From positions 5,001-69,000 of the forward strand of contig JAVKOQ010000125.1 in assembly GCA_031835245.1 (NCBI GenBank): a DNA stretch of 64,000 nt, in the 5' to 3' direction. Position 1 is the first letter of the stretch; each line of letters begins with the position of its first letter. A program made the translations under genes and the position numbers. The notes below the pieces were generated by a model. The model had not been told where the DNA came from. It searched no databases and was given only the letters and a program-made list of their open reading frames with translations. Positions 24,175-35,500 of this stretch are shown here, piece after piece. This DNA is from Balamuthia mandrillaris. Taxonomy: Eukaryota > Discosea > Longamoebia > Balamuthiidae.

Positions 24175-26610
24175 GCAGCATTATCTCCAAAGTGCAAGGC
24201 TTTTTCATTGCCTCTGCCCTCGACCTTATCTGGTCTTACACACAATGTCCCATTGCTCTTGAAGACTACATCAAAACTACATTCACATGGAACCGTTGTC
24301 GTTGCATGTTCATCGCTGCCATTTTTGGCATCAAGATCGTTGTACAGCACTTCCAGCACCTCATGGATGTTGTCACTGCCACTATTGCTGAGTTCACTTC
24401 CCATTACATCAATGATCTCACTGTAGTTTCCCAAAGTGTGGAAGAACATATCAAGCACCTGATCCGCATCTTCCTCACTCTCACTGCTGCGGGACTCCGT
24501 ATTTGTCAGGAGAAGTGTCAGTTCGGGTACAAATGTCTTTGCATCCTCGGTTTCATTGATTGCAGCAACATCCTTCTTGATCAATGCAAGCTCTCCACCT
24601 TCGCACTCCTGGTATTGGTGCCGTCATCTATCAGAGCGGACCCAACAACAAGCATCGCTACATCGTGTTCATGAGCAAGGCCCTCAACCCTGCCCAATGC
24701 AACTATCCTGCTACCAAACGTGAGATGCTAGCCATCCTCTTTGCTGTCCGCACCTTCAGTGACTGGCTCTATGGCAACAAGTTCACGATCTATTCGGATC
24801 ACAAGGCTTTGTCCTACCTCTTCACTTCTAATAGTAAGAACTACACCCTCAACCATTGGGCTCTTCTCATCTCAGAGTACAACTTCGAGATCGTCCATCA
24901 CCCTGGTGTGCACATGATTCTCGAGGACTGTCTCTCTTGACTGTACCCACGCTCCTTCTGGGACAACGGCGGTCTTACACCTCCCTCCATCCCTCTTGAC
25001 ACCCCTTGCTTGGCTCAACGCAAACCTCACGACCTCAAGGCCCTTGCTCTGGTTGACAACTCCCTGTACACAGCCAAATCCGCTCTTAACAGGCACATCA
25101 AGGGCAGACTTAACAAGCAACTCCCTTCCACCTCTGAATGGAAACGCCTCTTGCAGCTGTTTCACACAAAAGGACACCACAGAGCAGAAACCTTGTTCAT
25201 CAAGATCTGGAATGAAGACTACTATTGGCCTACTCTTCATGCTGACTGTTTCTGCACTTGCCAACAGTGCAACGATTGCCTCAAGCACAACGTCACCAAA
25301 CACGGCTTTCATCCTCTCAAAACCATCCATGCTACTTACCCCTTTGATCACATCGCCATCAATCTGTTTGGCCCACTTCCCACTTCTTCCAAAGGCTTCA
25401 ACTATGTTCTTGTCACCACAGACATCACTACCCGGTTCACTTCTCTACACCCAGTCCATGCCAAGACTGCCAAAGATGTAGCTCGCACCCTCTATCAAGT
25501 TGTCTCTGATTTCGGTCTTCCTAAGATCCTTCAGTCAGACAACAGCACTGAGTTCGTCAACATGGTCATCAAAGCTCTCAAGACACTCTCTGGCTTTGAG
25601 CACCAGTTAATCTCAGCCTATCACCCTTGAGCTAATGGAGCCGCAGAAAGCCATGTCAAGCTGGCACACAACACCCTTAACAAGCTTGTTAACAGCAATT
25701 GGTCCCACTGGCACACCTTTCTACCTGCCGCCCAATATGCAATCAACCAACGCGTCACCCATCATCACAAGTCTTCCCCTTTCCAACTATTCTTCGGTCA
25801 CTCAGCTACCACTCCACAAGACTATTCTAATTCTTCCTCCCAGCTTCCTACCAAAACCCTCCTCTTGGAGAACGCCAAGCAAATGCACAATATCCTCTAC
25901 CCAGCATCAGCATCTTCTACCCGAAAGCACAGCTCCAACATCAAGACTCAACATGATTCTTCCAAGCCACTCCACGAATTTACTGCTGGCTCCAAAGTCA
26001 TGCTATGCAAACCTCCCAGGTCTCCCAAGTCTCTTCCTGAGTACTCTGGCCCTTTCACGGTCATTCGCCGCAATCATGGTGGTGCATACCTCCTCCAGGA
26101 CAGCACTGGTGTTACCCTCCCAGACAAATTCAGCCCCAACCAGCTGAAGCTCGGCGCCCCTCCTGAGGATTCTGTTGGCAAAATCACCAACACTTATCTC
26201 AAGACTCCTCATGTTGGATCCGTCCCGGACCCTCAGCTCTTCTTTCTTTTATATCCCCCCATCCTTCCTTTCTCCTCTTTCCCTTTTCTCTCGGTGTACT
26301 TTGAAGCAATGTCGGAGATTCACTCTCGTTGTCCTTCCTCTATTCTCTTGAATACACTTCTTGTCTCGTCACTGACTCTTTTATTCCTAAGGTTGTATTC
26401 AACCAACAATTCTACCAATGAACTCCCACCAGATGAGTATGAAATAGACGAAATCCTTGACCACAAAGGCCCAGCCAACAAATGTGAATACTTTGTTCAC
26501 TGGAAAGGCTACCCACATTCAGACAACCAATGGATCCCCGCTAAAGACGTTCATGCTCCCAAGCTTATCAAGTGTTATTGGGACCTCCTCAAACAATCTT
26601 CTTCATCTTC
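24175..26610 (+). mobile_element. Element D (right part): RT end, RNase H, integrase, chromodomain
   Basis: This is the continuation of element D after C. Reverse transcriptase remainder lies at about 24175-24590, RNase H (YSDHKAL...LNHW) about 24600-24940, integrase about 25000-25860 with the H-H-C-C zinc site and DDE core region, and a chromodomain (EYFVHWKGY...NQW) at about 26430-26590. It carries a 235-bp solo LTR at 26173-26406. It is a fossil with a few breaks and no clearly matching terminal LTR pair. Confidence 0.85.
26173..26406 (+). repeat. 235-bp solo LTR inserted in element D
   Basis: It begins TGTTGGCAAAATCACC, ends AACCAACA and is flanked on both sides by ATTC (26169-26172 and 26407-26410), a clean 4-bp duplication. 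It sits between the integrase and chromodomain regions of D. Confidence 0.9.
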
Positions 26611-26992
26611 CACTTGCTTGGGACAACTTACAACAAAATACTTTACTTGTATTCCTTTAGTAAAATAAGTTCGGGTCTTGTACTTACTTTGTCTCTGCTA
26701 TCATTCCCATTCTTATTTTACAACAAGTGCAATAGTAGTCAATTAAAAAAGGACAAAGGCTCAAACTAAAAATACAAGAAAGCAAGTTGTCCCAAGAGGA
26801 AAGAAGAAGAAACAAGGAGAGGCAGTATTTAAACTAAAAGAAAGATCAATAAAAGAACAAAGCATAAAATGGAAAAGAGAGAGAAAAGGAAACATCAAGA
26901 AAGGAGAAGGGGAAGATGAGAAGTTTCCTCAGGTTAATGGCAGAAGGAGAACTCAGCAAAAAGAAGAGCTACTATGTTGGAGTTTTACAACA
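26611..26992 (-). repeat. LTR of element E and adjoining inverted fragment
   Basis: About 26728-26992 behaves as the 3' LTR of element E on the minus strand. It ends in ACAACA on the plus strand next to a C-rich run, which is a polypurine tract (GGGGGTGA) on the minus strand. The piece 26621-26725 is related to the same LTR family but inverted. A stretch near 26621 (CTTGCTTGGGACAACTT) is the near reverse complement of one near 26777, forming a fold-back. Confidence 0.6.
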
Positions 26993-28900
26993 TCACCCCC
27001 TTTTTGAATGAAGCTTCTTCCAATAGGCGTTGACAGGTCAAAGGTCATCAAAGTTCTTCACTGGAATCCAGAGGTCGTACTTGGGAGAATAATCTTTCCA
27101 TCTGACCTTGTATTCCTAGTAATTGATGGGTCCATGATGGTCCAGCACCTTGCTAACTTTGTAGGACTTAGAGGAGTTGTCATCATCATCATTGGACTCA
27201 GAAATAACATTGTCAGATCCATCAGGGCTGGCTTGAGATTCCATATCGATCTTATCAGGAAGAACTGGAATAGAGGATTAAGGTATCAAGGAACCAGAGG
27301 AAAGAGAGGGAACTAGCTTGAGAAGAGAAGGAGGGATACAATCTTTCAACTCGTTGCCAGTAACATCCACTAGTATATAGGCACCACTCTTGGTTCTGCA
27401 TTTGATAAAGAAAGGGCCGAGATACTTCAGATCCATCTTGGAGGTGGTGGCAGAATAACAAAGCATAATGGTGTCACCTGGCTTGAATTCAACCAAGGAA
27501 ACAGAAGAGTTATGTGCTACAGACACGATCTGGTTGTAGAGGTCAGGAGTATTTAAAGCAGCAGGCCAGACAACAGAATGCAACTTGGCAATCTGTGCAA
27601 GGTGGTCAGCCTCTGAAATGGGATTGGATTCCATATTGGAATAGTCACTTGGAAGGTTGACAGTGCGTCCAAGAAAGAGCTCAAAAGGCATCGATTTATG
27701 CCTGGAAGTCAGCCTTTGATTGATCATGAATTGGGCAGCCAGAAAGAAGGTGGACCAGTGGCTCCAATCAGAAGAGACCAGCTTCATAAGGGCAGACTTA
27801 GCAAGCTTGACATGGGCCTCAGTAGCACCATTGGCTCACAGGTGGTAGGCAGCAATAAATCTGTGGTCAAAGCCAGAAATAGCTTTGATATTAGCCATGG
27901 TTTCATTGACAAACTCAGAGCCATTGTCAGTCTGTACAATCTTGGGAAAGCCAAAATCACATATGACCCGATAGAAGGCACTGGTGGTAGCAGCTGCTGT
28001 CCAGTTAACCAAGGGGTGGAGAAAGGTGAACCTGGTGGCAATGTTGGTGACCACCAAAACAAAACAGAAGCCAGATTCATTGGTAGTGAGTGGACCAAAC
28101 AGGTCCAGGGCAACGTGTTCAAAGGGGAAAGTGGCAGAGATGGTTTTCAGAGGATGAAAACCATGCTTGGCAACGTTGAAACAAAGACAGGCATCACATG
28201 AATGGGTAGTATCAAAGCAATCAGCCTGAAGGGAAGGCCAGAAGAAACCTTCATTCCATACCTTGTTGAAGAGATTGGCAGCACCTTTATGGCCAGCGAG
28301 ATGGAGATGAGAAAATAGCTCCTGTTGTTCCTCCATGGAAGAGGGGGCCGTTTTGTCCAAGAACAGCTTGATGTAGTGGACAAGTTCTCTTAATAGAGCA
28401 ATTGGAGAATGCTCAGAGGCATCAAGCACAGACAAGGAAGGAACTCTTGGAACATTGCGTTGCTTCTTTACTGGAGCCAAGGTTTTGATGTCATTTGGAA
28501 CTACTAGTGGAGCCAAACCATTTTCCTCCCAAAAGTTGGGCAGGTAGAGGTAAGAAAGCACATCTTCCAAAACCATCTGGACGCCAGGCCAGTGGACAAT
28601 ATTGAAGTCAAACTGGAGCAGCAAAAAGGCCCAGTGATTAAGCATGAACAAAGAATGCTTGGCAGTAAAGAGATAGGATATGGCCTTATGGTCTGTGAAT
28701 AAGGTAAAGTGGCGGCCAGGAATGTGGAAGTGGATATCCATAATGATAGAATTGATTGCTTGTGGATCAATGCAGGTACGGGCTGAAGTCCAGTTACCAT
28801 CAGCATCCTTCTTAGGCATGCAAAGAATGGACGAATTCCATAGCAACTTTCTCCTCCTTCAATGTGCTTCTTGAAGAGTAGTACCATCCCCAAGTTATTA
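26993..28900 (-). mobile_element. Element E: rearranged Ty3/gypsy chromovirus fossil
   Basis: Minus-strand remnant. From its 5' side (right) to the left: a short reverse-transcriptase piece and RNase H (TLFTDHKAISYL, LNHW) at about 28840-28540, integrase with H-H-C-C and core at about 28330-27800, integrase tail to about 27290, chromodomain (EYKVRWKDY) at about 27190-27020, then the LTR. It is truncated on its 5' side and rearranged. Integrase similarity to D and A suggests the same broad clade. Confidence 0.8.
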
Positions 28901-28946
28901 TTAATGCGCCCATGGACTTGCTGTGGAATTCGTCCATTCTTTGCAT
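28817..28946. repeat. Inverted repeat (two 24-bp perfect arms)
   Basis: The arm at about 28817-28840 (starting CATGCAAAGAATGGACGAAT) is the exact reverse complement of about 28923-28946. The spacer is about 82 bp. It lies at the 5' breakpoint of element E and probably records a fold-back rearrangement. Confidence 0.85.
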
Positions 28947-29594
28947 GCCATTGTAAGCAGTCAAGGATGTCTCAGCTAAAGAGCACTTGGGTGGAGCTGG
29001 ACAGCTTGAGGACAAGGAAGTTGTGGAAGAACTTCTGAGTACCACATGCTTTATGAACATGAAAGGCAATGGAAGACATATGCCCAATGATGACACCATC
29101 TACATACCTGTTTTTCTTACTCAAGAGGCCTTCATAACTACAGTGTTAGAAACAGGACATTTGATTTTTTACTCTGATTTTTGTGTACTTATTATAACAC
29201 ATTTTGCCAATGTTCCTTTTCCTAAGGTAGGATTTACTCAGTATCATTACCTTTTCTCCTCCTTTTTTTTTTGTTATGACTATAATAAAAATCTTTTCTT
29301 GGCCATTCATCAAATAGATTACTCGCCTTGGCAAGTGTGATACCTGTTGTAAACTGGTCTCATTGTTCAAAGCATGCAAAATGAATACAGATTGAAGGCA
29401 GCTATCTTTCCAATGGACTCAACATCTAATTAGTTGTCACAAAGAAGTCTACTATGCTTGTTATATAGAAGCCAAAGCCTCTTCAGCATCAATTATGTCC
29501 CTAATACTTGATTACACAGAGGCCTTTCCACTTCCTTATCTTTATATACCTCCCAAAGCTTGGAACAACTGAAAGTGACTTGGACTAAAGTGTT
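28947..29594. other. AT-rich sequence with no recognised feature
   Basis: This stretch lies between the rearranged end of element E and the DUF7869-like remnant. Open frames up to about 117 codons exist, but I recognise no domain and the composition matches the decayed repeat layer. Confidence 0.4.
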
Positions 29595-30540
29595 TTGGAA
29601 TCATCAACCATTCAACACATTCAATATTTACAGCACTTCTTCAAAACATTTTCTGCTGATGCCAACGTGATCATATTTCATCTTTTTCATTATCTTACAA
29701 CCCTACTTCCTCAACTTCCATACTATCCTTCTACTCTTTGTCTTCAAGCAGACAACTGCCATTGTGAAAACAAAAACAGATTCCATATTGCTTTTTGTGT
29801 GTTGATGGGGAATAACCCTGCGAATCAAGAAAGGGACGGCACATAAGTGACTCTGGGTTTATTCACAAGAAAAGGGGTGTGGACCAAAGTGTGTGCTTTG
29901 AATGTGTCATGAGGAAAAGGGGAAAATAAAAAGGGCGAGAAAATTTGGAGGTATCAGGGAGAGTGTTGACAAGAAGTCATAATAGTTGGTTTTCCAACAT
30001 GTGCATGGTTATTATGAATTTGTTCTAGCATATCAAGCTCTTTTACCTTCCTCCTTTTGTTTCTAACCAAAGTATTGACAATGATATTTTGGGGAACACA
30101 AGAGCTGCTTTGCCTTACTTACTTCCTACTGCTTAATTGCAAATGCATTAGTTACAGGATTCATTGGTTCATGAACCTAACATTACAACTCTCAATCCTT
30201 TTTCAAACCTTCTTTTTCATTCTATTCTCATTTCATCTACATCTTCTGCATCATTATCTTCTTCATTATCATCTTCATTATCTTCTTCTTCCTCTTCAAC
30301 ACCAGTTGTGCAAATATCTGGATGAGCATTATATTTACCATATATACCATTTGTAGGTCAAATCGTTGGTGTATTTGCAAATTCAAGTTCTAGAGATATA
30401 TTTTGGTTAGCCCAAGTGGATTGTTTAACAGCTAAGTTTGCATATGTGACTTGGTATGAGAGAAAGAGAGGCAATTATTATATTCTTCAACCAACATCTC
30501 AAGACAAAATTTCACAAAATACCTTTATTTGGGGGACCTA
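29595..30540 (+). pseudogene. Remnant with DUF7869-like motif, interrupted by a mini-LTR
   Basis: The plus strand encodes LQADNCHCENKNR (about 29740-29780), close to the DNC..ENKNR motif I associate with DUF7869 proteins, which are often carried by transposon-like genes. After the mini-LTR, a frame near 30045-30090 reads like the FLP...DID segment that usually follows it. A third piece (about 30390-30540, FWLAQVDCLTAKFAYVTWYER) looks like a C-terminal part. Stops and frame changes separate the pieces, so it cannot be expressed as one protein. Whether it came from a DNA transposon or a host gene is not resolved. Family assignment is from memory of the motif only. Confidence 0.4.
29800..29999 (-). 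repeat. Solo mini-LTR copy 7
   Basis: A full 200-bp copy on the minus strand lies between TGTG flanks (29796-29799 and 30000-30003). It interrupts the DUF7869-like remnant, proving that the family also inserts outside LTR elements. Confidence 0.93.
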
Positions 30541-30721
30541 TTCACCTTACATCCACTTCTCAAATTTCCACTGCTTCTTAAAGAGCTATTCAACATCAAG
30601 TATTATTTCCTTAAATTATTTTACTTGTTATATTTTAATCTTGAAATATAATATCTTTAGAAAAAAACCGCCTTTAGCACAACGAAATTTAATTATTTAA
30701 TCTTCTTTTCTCATAGTTTGA
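30541..30721 (+). promoter_or_regulatory. Upstream region of the CDC123-GGACT gene
   Basis: This is AT-rich DNA between the repeat remnant and the first ATG. The bases just before the ATG (TCTTCTTTTCTCATAG) look like a 3' splice site, so a 5' UTR exon or a short upstream coding exon may lie in or beyond the repeat-derived sequence. No promoter element can be named. Confidence 0.35.
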
Positions 30722-32534
30722 ATGATGCAACAGAGCTGCTCCTGGTTAACCATTTCCTCTGAGCACAAGTTAAGAAGTGAAAACCTTGCTTTTGATATTG
30801 ATGTATGGTATCCTTTGTTGTCTCGTTTTACATTTGAGACCTGTTTTATCCCTTTGACAAAGGGGGAAGCTGCTGCCATTTCTTCTTTCTATGCAACTCG
30901 ACATGACCTGCAAAGAAAACGAGATCTGGATCAAGAAGACGTTGCTGTGTTGAACAATTTGGAGGAACGCCTTGACCAATGTTTACAGTCCAGCACCTTC
31001 AGTGGGGGTGCCTTTCTTCGTCTTTGCGGGAGAAGCCCAAAAGATGCAGAGCCGTTAGAAGATGGTTCATCTGTAATGGCACGGTTTGTTTGAACTCTCT
31101 TTGTCATTCTTTTCTCTCACGTAACGTCATACTTGTGGACAAGGCAGCTACGAAGAAGAACTGCAGCGCTTGCTGAAAGAGCGGAGCGAGGAGGAAGCAA
31201 TATACACTAGCGAGGCGAACACCAAGCTGCAAGCCATCGCCCGCACAGCCTGGCTTCGTGTGAGCAACGGCAAGGAGGCCATGAGCTTGCTTTTGACGAG
31301 TGAGAGGGTCTACGCAGACTTGGTGGACTGGCTGTGGCACGGCGAGCCGGAGCAGGTCGTTCTGAGACGATGGGAGCCAGAGCTCGTTCTGGATCTCGAG
31401 TTCAGGGCCTTTGTGTACGAGGGCCTCCTCACCGCCATCTCCCAGTACGATCACTACTGCGTCTATCCTCGCCTCTTCACCATGAAAGAGGAGATACAAC
31501 GGGCGATCCTTGAGCTGTGGGAGCAGGTCCACCCTTGCATCGGCGAAAGCTCCTATGTCATTGACTTTGGCTACCTCCCTCAGAGCAAGCGATGTGTCGT
31601 CATAGAGCTCAGCCCGTTCCTGCCTTGCACCGGCCCTGCTTTGTTCTCATGGAGCAGGGATGCTGATCTCTTGCATGGTCGCTGTGAACAGATGGAGTTT
31701 CGACTAAAGATAGAGCCGTTGCTAGAGTCCCAGTTGGAGGATCTAGTGGAGATGAATTGGGAAGTGCGTTGGAAGGAGCATGCAAAGTTGCCCAAGTATT
31801 GGCACTTCTATCCACCACTTGCCCCTTCTTCTTCCTCCTCTTCTTCCGCTTCCTCTTTCTCCTCATCTTCGTCTAGAGGGCTATTGTCGTACTTGAGTCG
31901 ACCATTCCTACATAAAGGAAGAGCAGTTGCTGAAGCAGTAACTTCCAAACACAGAGGAACACAAAAGCCTTGTCAAGAAAAAGACACAGAGAGCAAGATG
32001 GAGAACGACTACGAGAGGGGAGCAGAAGGCTTCCTTCTCTTCTTCTATGGCACATTGAAACGAGGCTTTCACTGGAACCAAAAGTATCTGAGTCATGGGG
32101 CCACCTTCTTAGGAGATGCTCAAACGGTGGAGGCATATCCAATGGTCCTCGGGGAGTGTGGTGTGCCCTACTTGCTTGGGGGCTTGAAGCCGGGTGAAGG
32201 CTTGCCCATACGAGGGGAGCTATGGCGCGTTACCAGCGATACCTTGCAGAGCTTGGACGACTATGAAGGCGTCCACAAGGGCTATTACACCCGACGGGAG
32301 GTTCGAGTTCGCTGTTGCCAAGCTGACTCTGCAGAGAATGAGAAGGAGAAAGAGGAGACAGAGATAGAGATGAAGGCACAGGCGTACTTCAAGGCCGCCT
32401 TTGATGACGTGCTGAGGGAGGCCAAGTTCCTGCAGGAATACACTTTGGAGCTTCATCGGCAGCACTACAAGCCCATTCGTCACATCCTCGTGAAGCAACT
32501 AAAGTACCTTGGCTGCGACGAGCAGAGAACCTAA
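30722..32534 (+). CDS. CDC123-like (D123) ATP-grasp protein fused to GGACT-like gamma-glutamylamine cyclotransferase
   Basis: Two exons, 30722-31083 and 31148-32534, join in frame (GT...CAG, 64-bp intron) to give 582 residues. Residues about 28-365 match CDC123/D123 (FDIDVWYPLLSRFTFETCFIPL at the start), the ATP-grasp factor that in known eukaryotes helps assemble translation factor eIF2. The C-terminal part, about 415-505, matches the AIG2/GGACT family: FFYGTLKRG, EAYPMVLGECGVPYLL, and LDDYE holding the expected catalytic glutamate. A serine-rich linker, about 348-370, follows the first domain. In the ATP-grasp part the usual IDFNPF is IELSPF, so two residues normally tied to metal binding differ (family comparison from memory). 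The ATG is the first in frame and close to the usual family start. The stop is 44 bases from that of the convergent kinase gene. Confidence 0.85.
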
Positions 32535-32578
32535 GTAAACATTTATTTTCCTTTTTTTTTTTGTGAATGTAACCTGTG

Positions 32579-35500
32579 TTATCGTAAAAGATGCTCCAAC
32601 ATTGTTGCAACGGCTTGCATCGATGGCCTTTCCTTCCAGTCCTGTTTTAAATGTTGAAGTAAAGTGGAAGAAAAGAGCGAGGAGAGAAGAGGAGAGGGGA
32701 GAGGGGAGAGAGGATCGGGAAGAGAACCATACCAGTCGCAGGCACTCCAAAAAGAGGTCCTTCAGTATCTTCACATGGTTTTTGCCTAGCTTTTCTACTG
32801 CTTTAATCTTCCTCTTCTCCTTATCTTTGCCGTCCTCCTTCTCCAATTCTTTCTTTGGTCGCATGTTTAAACACAGATCTTCCACGTCCAGCACGCGTCC
32901 GGCATGCACAAAAGCCTTCACTTCCTCCACCGACATGTTGCCATAAGGGCCTACATTTCATTCATATAAATGAAGTCAACTACAAAGATACAGCTACTTA
33001 GCAAGCAACGTACGCTTTCCGGCAAGAATACTGTACATCAGCACACCAAATGACCACACGTCCGTCTGGATGTCGTATGTTTTTTTGTTTGTTGTTATGT
33101 AAGCATTGTTTGATTATCCTAGAAACGGTGAACGTTCCTACCTTCAGACAGAATATAGCATCGCTGGGGACAAGGGCCTCTGGAGGAAGGATTCTTGCTG
33201 GTCCTTTGCAACCTTCAGGCGCAATGATGATACTGTCTTCTTGTTTGTTGTTTGCCAACTTTATTCCTGGTAGCTGCAGAGAGTACCCAAAATCTGTACA
33301 TCTGCCAAACAGAAAGGTTAAACAAAGAAGACGAAAAAAAACACATACACACTCTCTCTCTCTCAAGAAAGAGAAAGAACAAAACGACAAAGAAAGAACG
33401 ACATGAAAAAAAACGACAAGAAAGAAAGAAAGAAGAAAGTGAAAGAAATCACCTGGCACGCAGCTGAAAGGAATCTCCATCCTTACATAGAAGAATGTTA
33501 CGAGCAGCGAGGTCGCGCCAAACAAGGCCTTCCATGTGGAGGTGGCTCACCCCCAAGGCCACGTCCCTTAGCAGCACGATAGCCTGCCGGAGGGAGAGTC
33601 TTTCTTCCTGTTGTCGAAGCAGTCGTTCCAAAGAGCCAGCGGGCATGTATTCCGTGATGATTACACATTTGGGGCTGGAACAGAGCCCTCTAAACGCTAC
33701 TAACCGGCTATTTCATTGTTTATGTTGTTTAGTTTTATTAAAATATGTGATTGAAATGAACGTACGAATGAGGACGAAGATGCATCCAAATGCGTGCTTC
33801 GTTCTCGAAGGTGGATGGATACAATTCCTCGATTTACAAAGCAGGTGAATATGAGTGAAATACAAAGAAACAGAAGAAGAAATAAACAAAGAGGAAGAAG
33901 AAGCAGAAGAAGAAGAAGAAGAAGAAGAAGAACAAGAAGAAGAAGAACAAGAAGAAGAAGAACAAGAACAAGAACAAGAACAAGAACAAGAACAAGAACA
34001 AGAACAAGAACAAGAACAAGAACAAGAAGAACAAGAAACAGAAGAAGAACAAGGAAAAACAAACACAAAGAAAAATATTTGTTTTTTTTACCTTGACGAC
34101 TACCAAATCGCCGCGATAGCGCATGAGTAACAGCGGATGAGTTTTGCCGCTACATAGCTCCTCAACAAGCTCTAGTTCATCATAGTTAACACGCCAGTAC
34201 TTTTCCAAAACCTCTTCTTCCTCTGCTGATGTTTTCTCCTTCTCCTTCGTCTCCTTCGTCTTCTTCTTCTTCTCCTTCTGCTTCTTCTTCTTCTTCTTCT
34301 TTTCGTCCAGCGGCTGCGTTCCGTTCTTCTGCTTTTCTGCTTTCTTCATTGTTGTTTTGTTTGGAATGAAAGGAATTTGAAGAATATAGTCAGGAATTTT
34401 CCTTTTATCGAAAGGCACAATTGGAATGCTAAAAATGTGCTCACCGACCTTTGTCTTCAACAACAACATTCTGCGAGCAAAGAGCGTTAAAGCCCATGTC
34501 CCGACCTTCCTGAAGGTCCCTCCAGACCCCAATGCAAACAACCACCAACATAATGCCGCCGCTCACGAGTATCAGCGTTCCCAACAAGAAGTTGATGTAG
34601 GACTGTTTGTTGTAACGCTTCAACATCCAAGCCACCCCCAAATGACCCAGTATGGCTGCAAAGAAACCCACTCCAAAGTACCACAGCCCCATTCCCCATG
34701 GCAGTGCTCCTAGTATCAAGTACTGAATTGTCGTCGCAGAAGATGTAAATATCTGTTGACCACATTTTTTCAACACAAAAACGACGTTTAGCAGGAAGAA
34801 GAAGAAGAAGAAGAAGAAGAACAAGGAGATGGAGAGCAAGAGAGAGGGAGTAATTACGATCATGAATGCAGAAGTAGAAACAGCTACATAGGGCAACACT
34901 CCCATTTCCAACATCAAGGGACCCTTGACCATGCCACCGCCAATGCCAAGATAACCAGCGGCCAAACCGGCCAACACGGAGAAGACAGGGAAGAGAGTGA
35001 CGTTGCGCAGCGTCCATTTGATGTCGCCCTCTGCGTACTGGTAGTGGTGGGCGTCCTTCTTTTTTTGGATGCGCAGCAGACGTCTCCCGTAGATCCATGT
35101 CAGCAGCAAAAGATACGAAACGGAAAGGAAGATCACCAGCCAGTAGACTAAACTGCCACACTCTATCCCTGCTATGCTCTTCTCCGTTCCGCCCCCCTTT
35201 GTTTTGATAGTTCGATTTGTGGTGTTCGGTTGAGTAGGGCTTATTTTTGTTTTTAATTACAGAAAACGAGATGTAAATACCTTCAGAATGGAGAAAACAA
35301 TAATACCGAGCCAGGTCAGCGCAAGGAATGTCCACTCGCGCCAAGGCATAAAGGATGATTCTTGTATCCGTATCTCACGAAGTTCTTCGGATGCTACTTC
35401 GAGCGTATCGTCAGAGCCCCTCTTGTCCCAATCGCTGACTTCATAGCTATGTGACTCTCCTTCTTCTTCATCAATATTCTCGTCATCTCCTTCTCTTTCT

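Noticed and set aside
33700-34130. Open frames rich in Glu/Gln, Arg or Leu/Val
   Set aside because: They are translations of the GAA/GAACAA array in an intron of the transporter-kinase gene.
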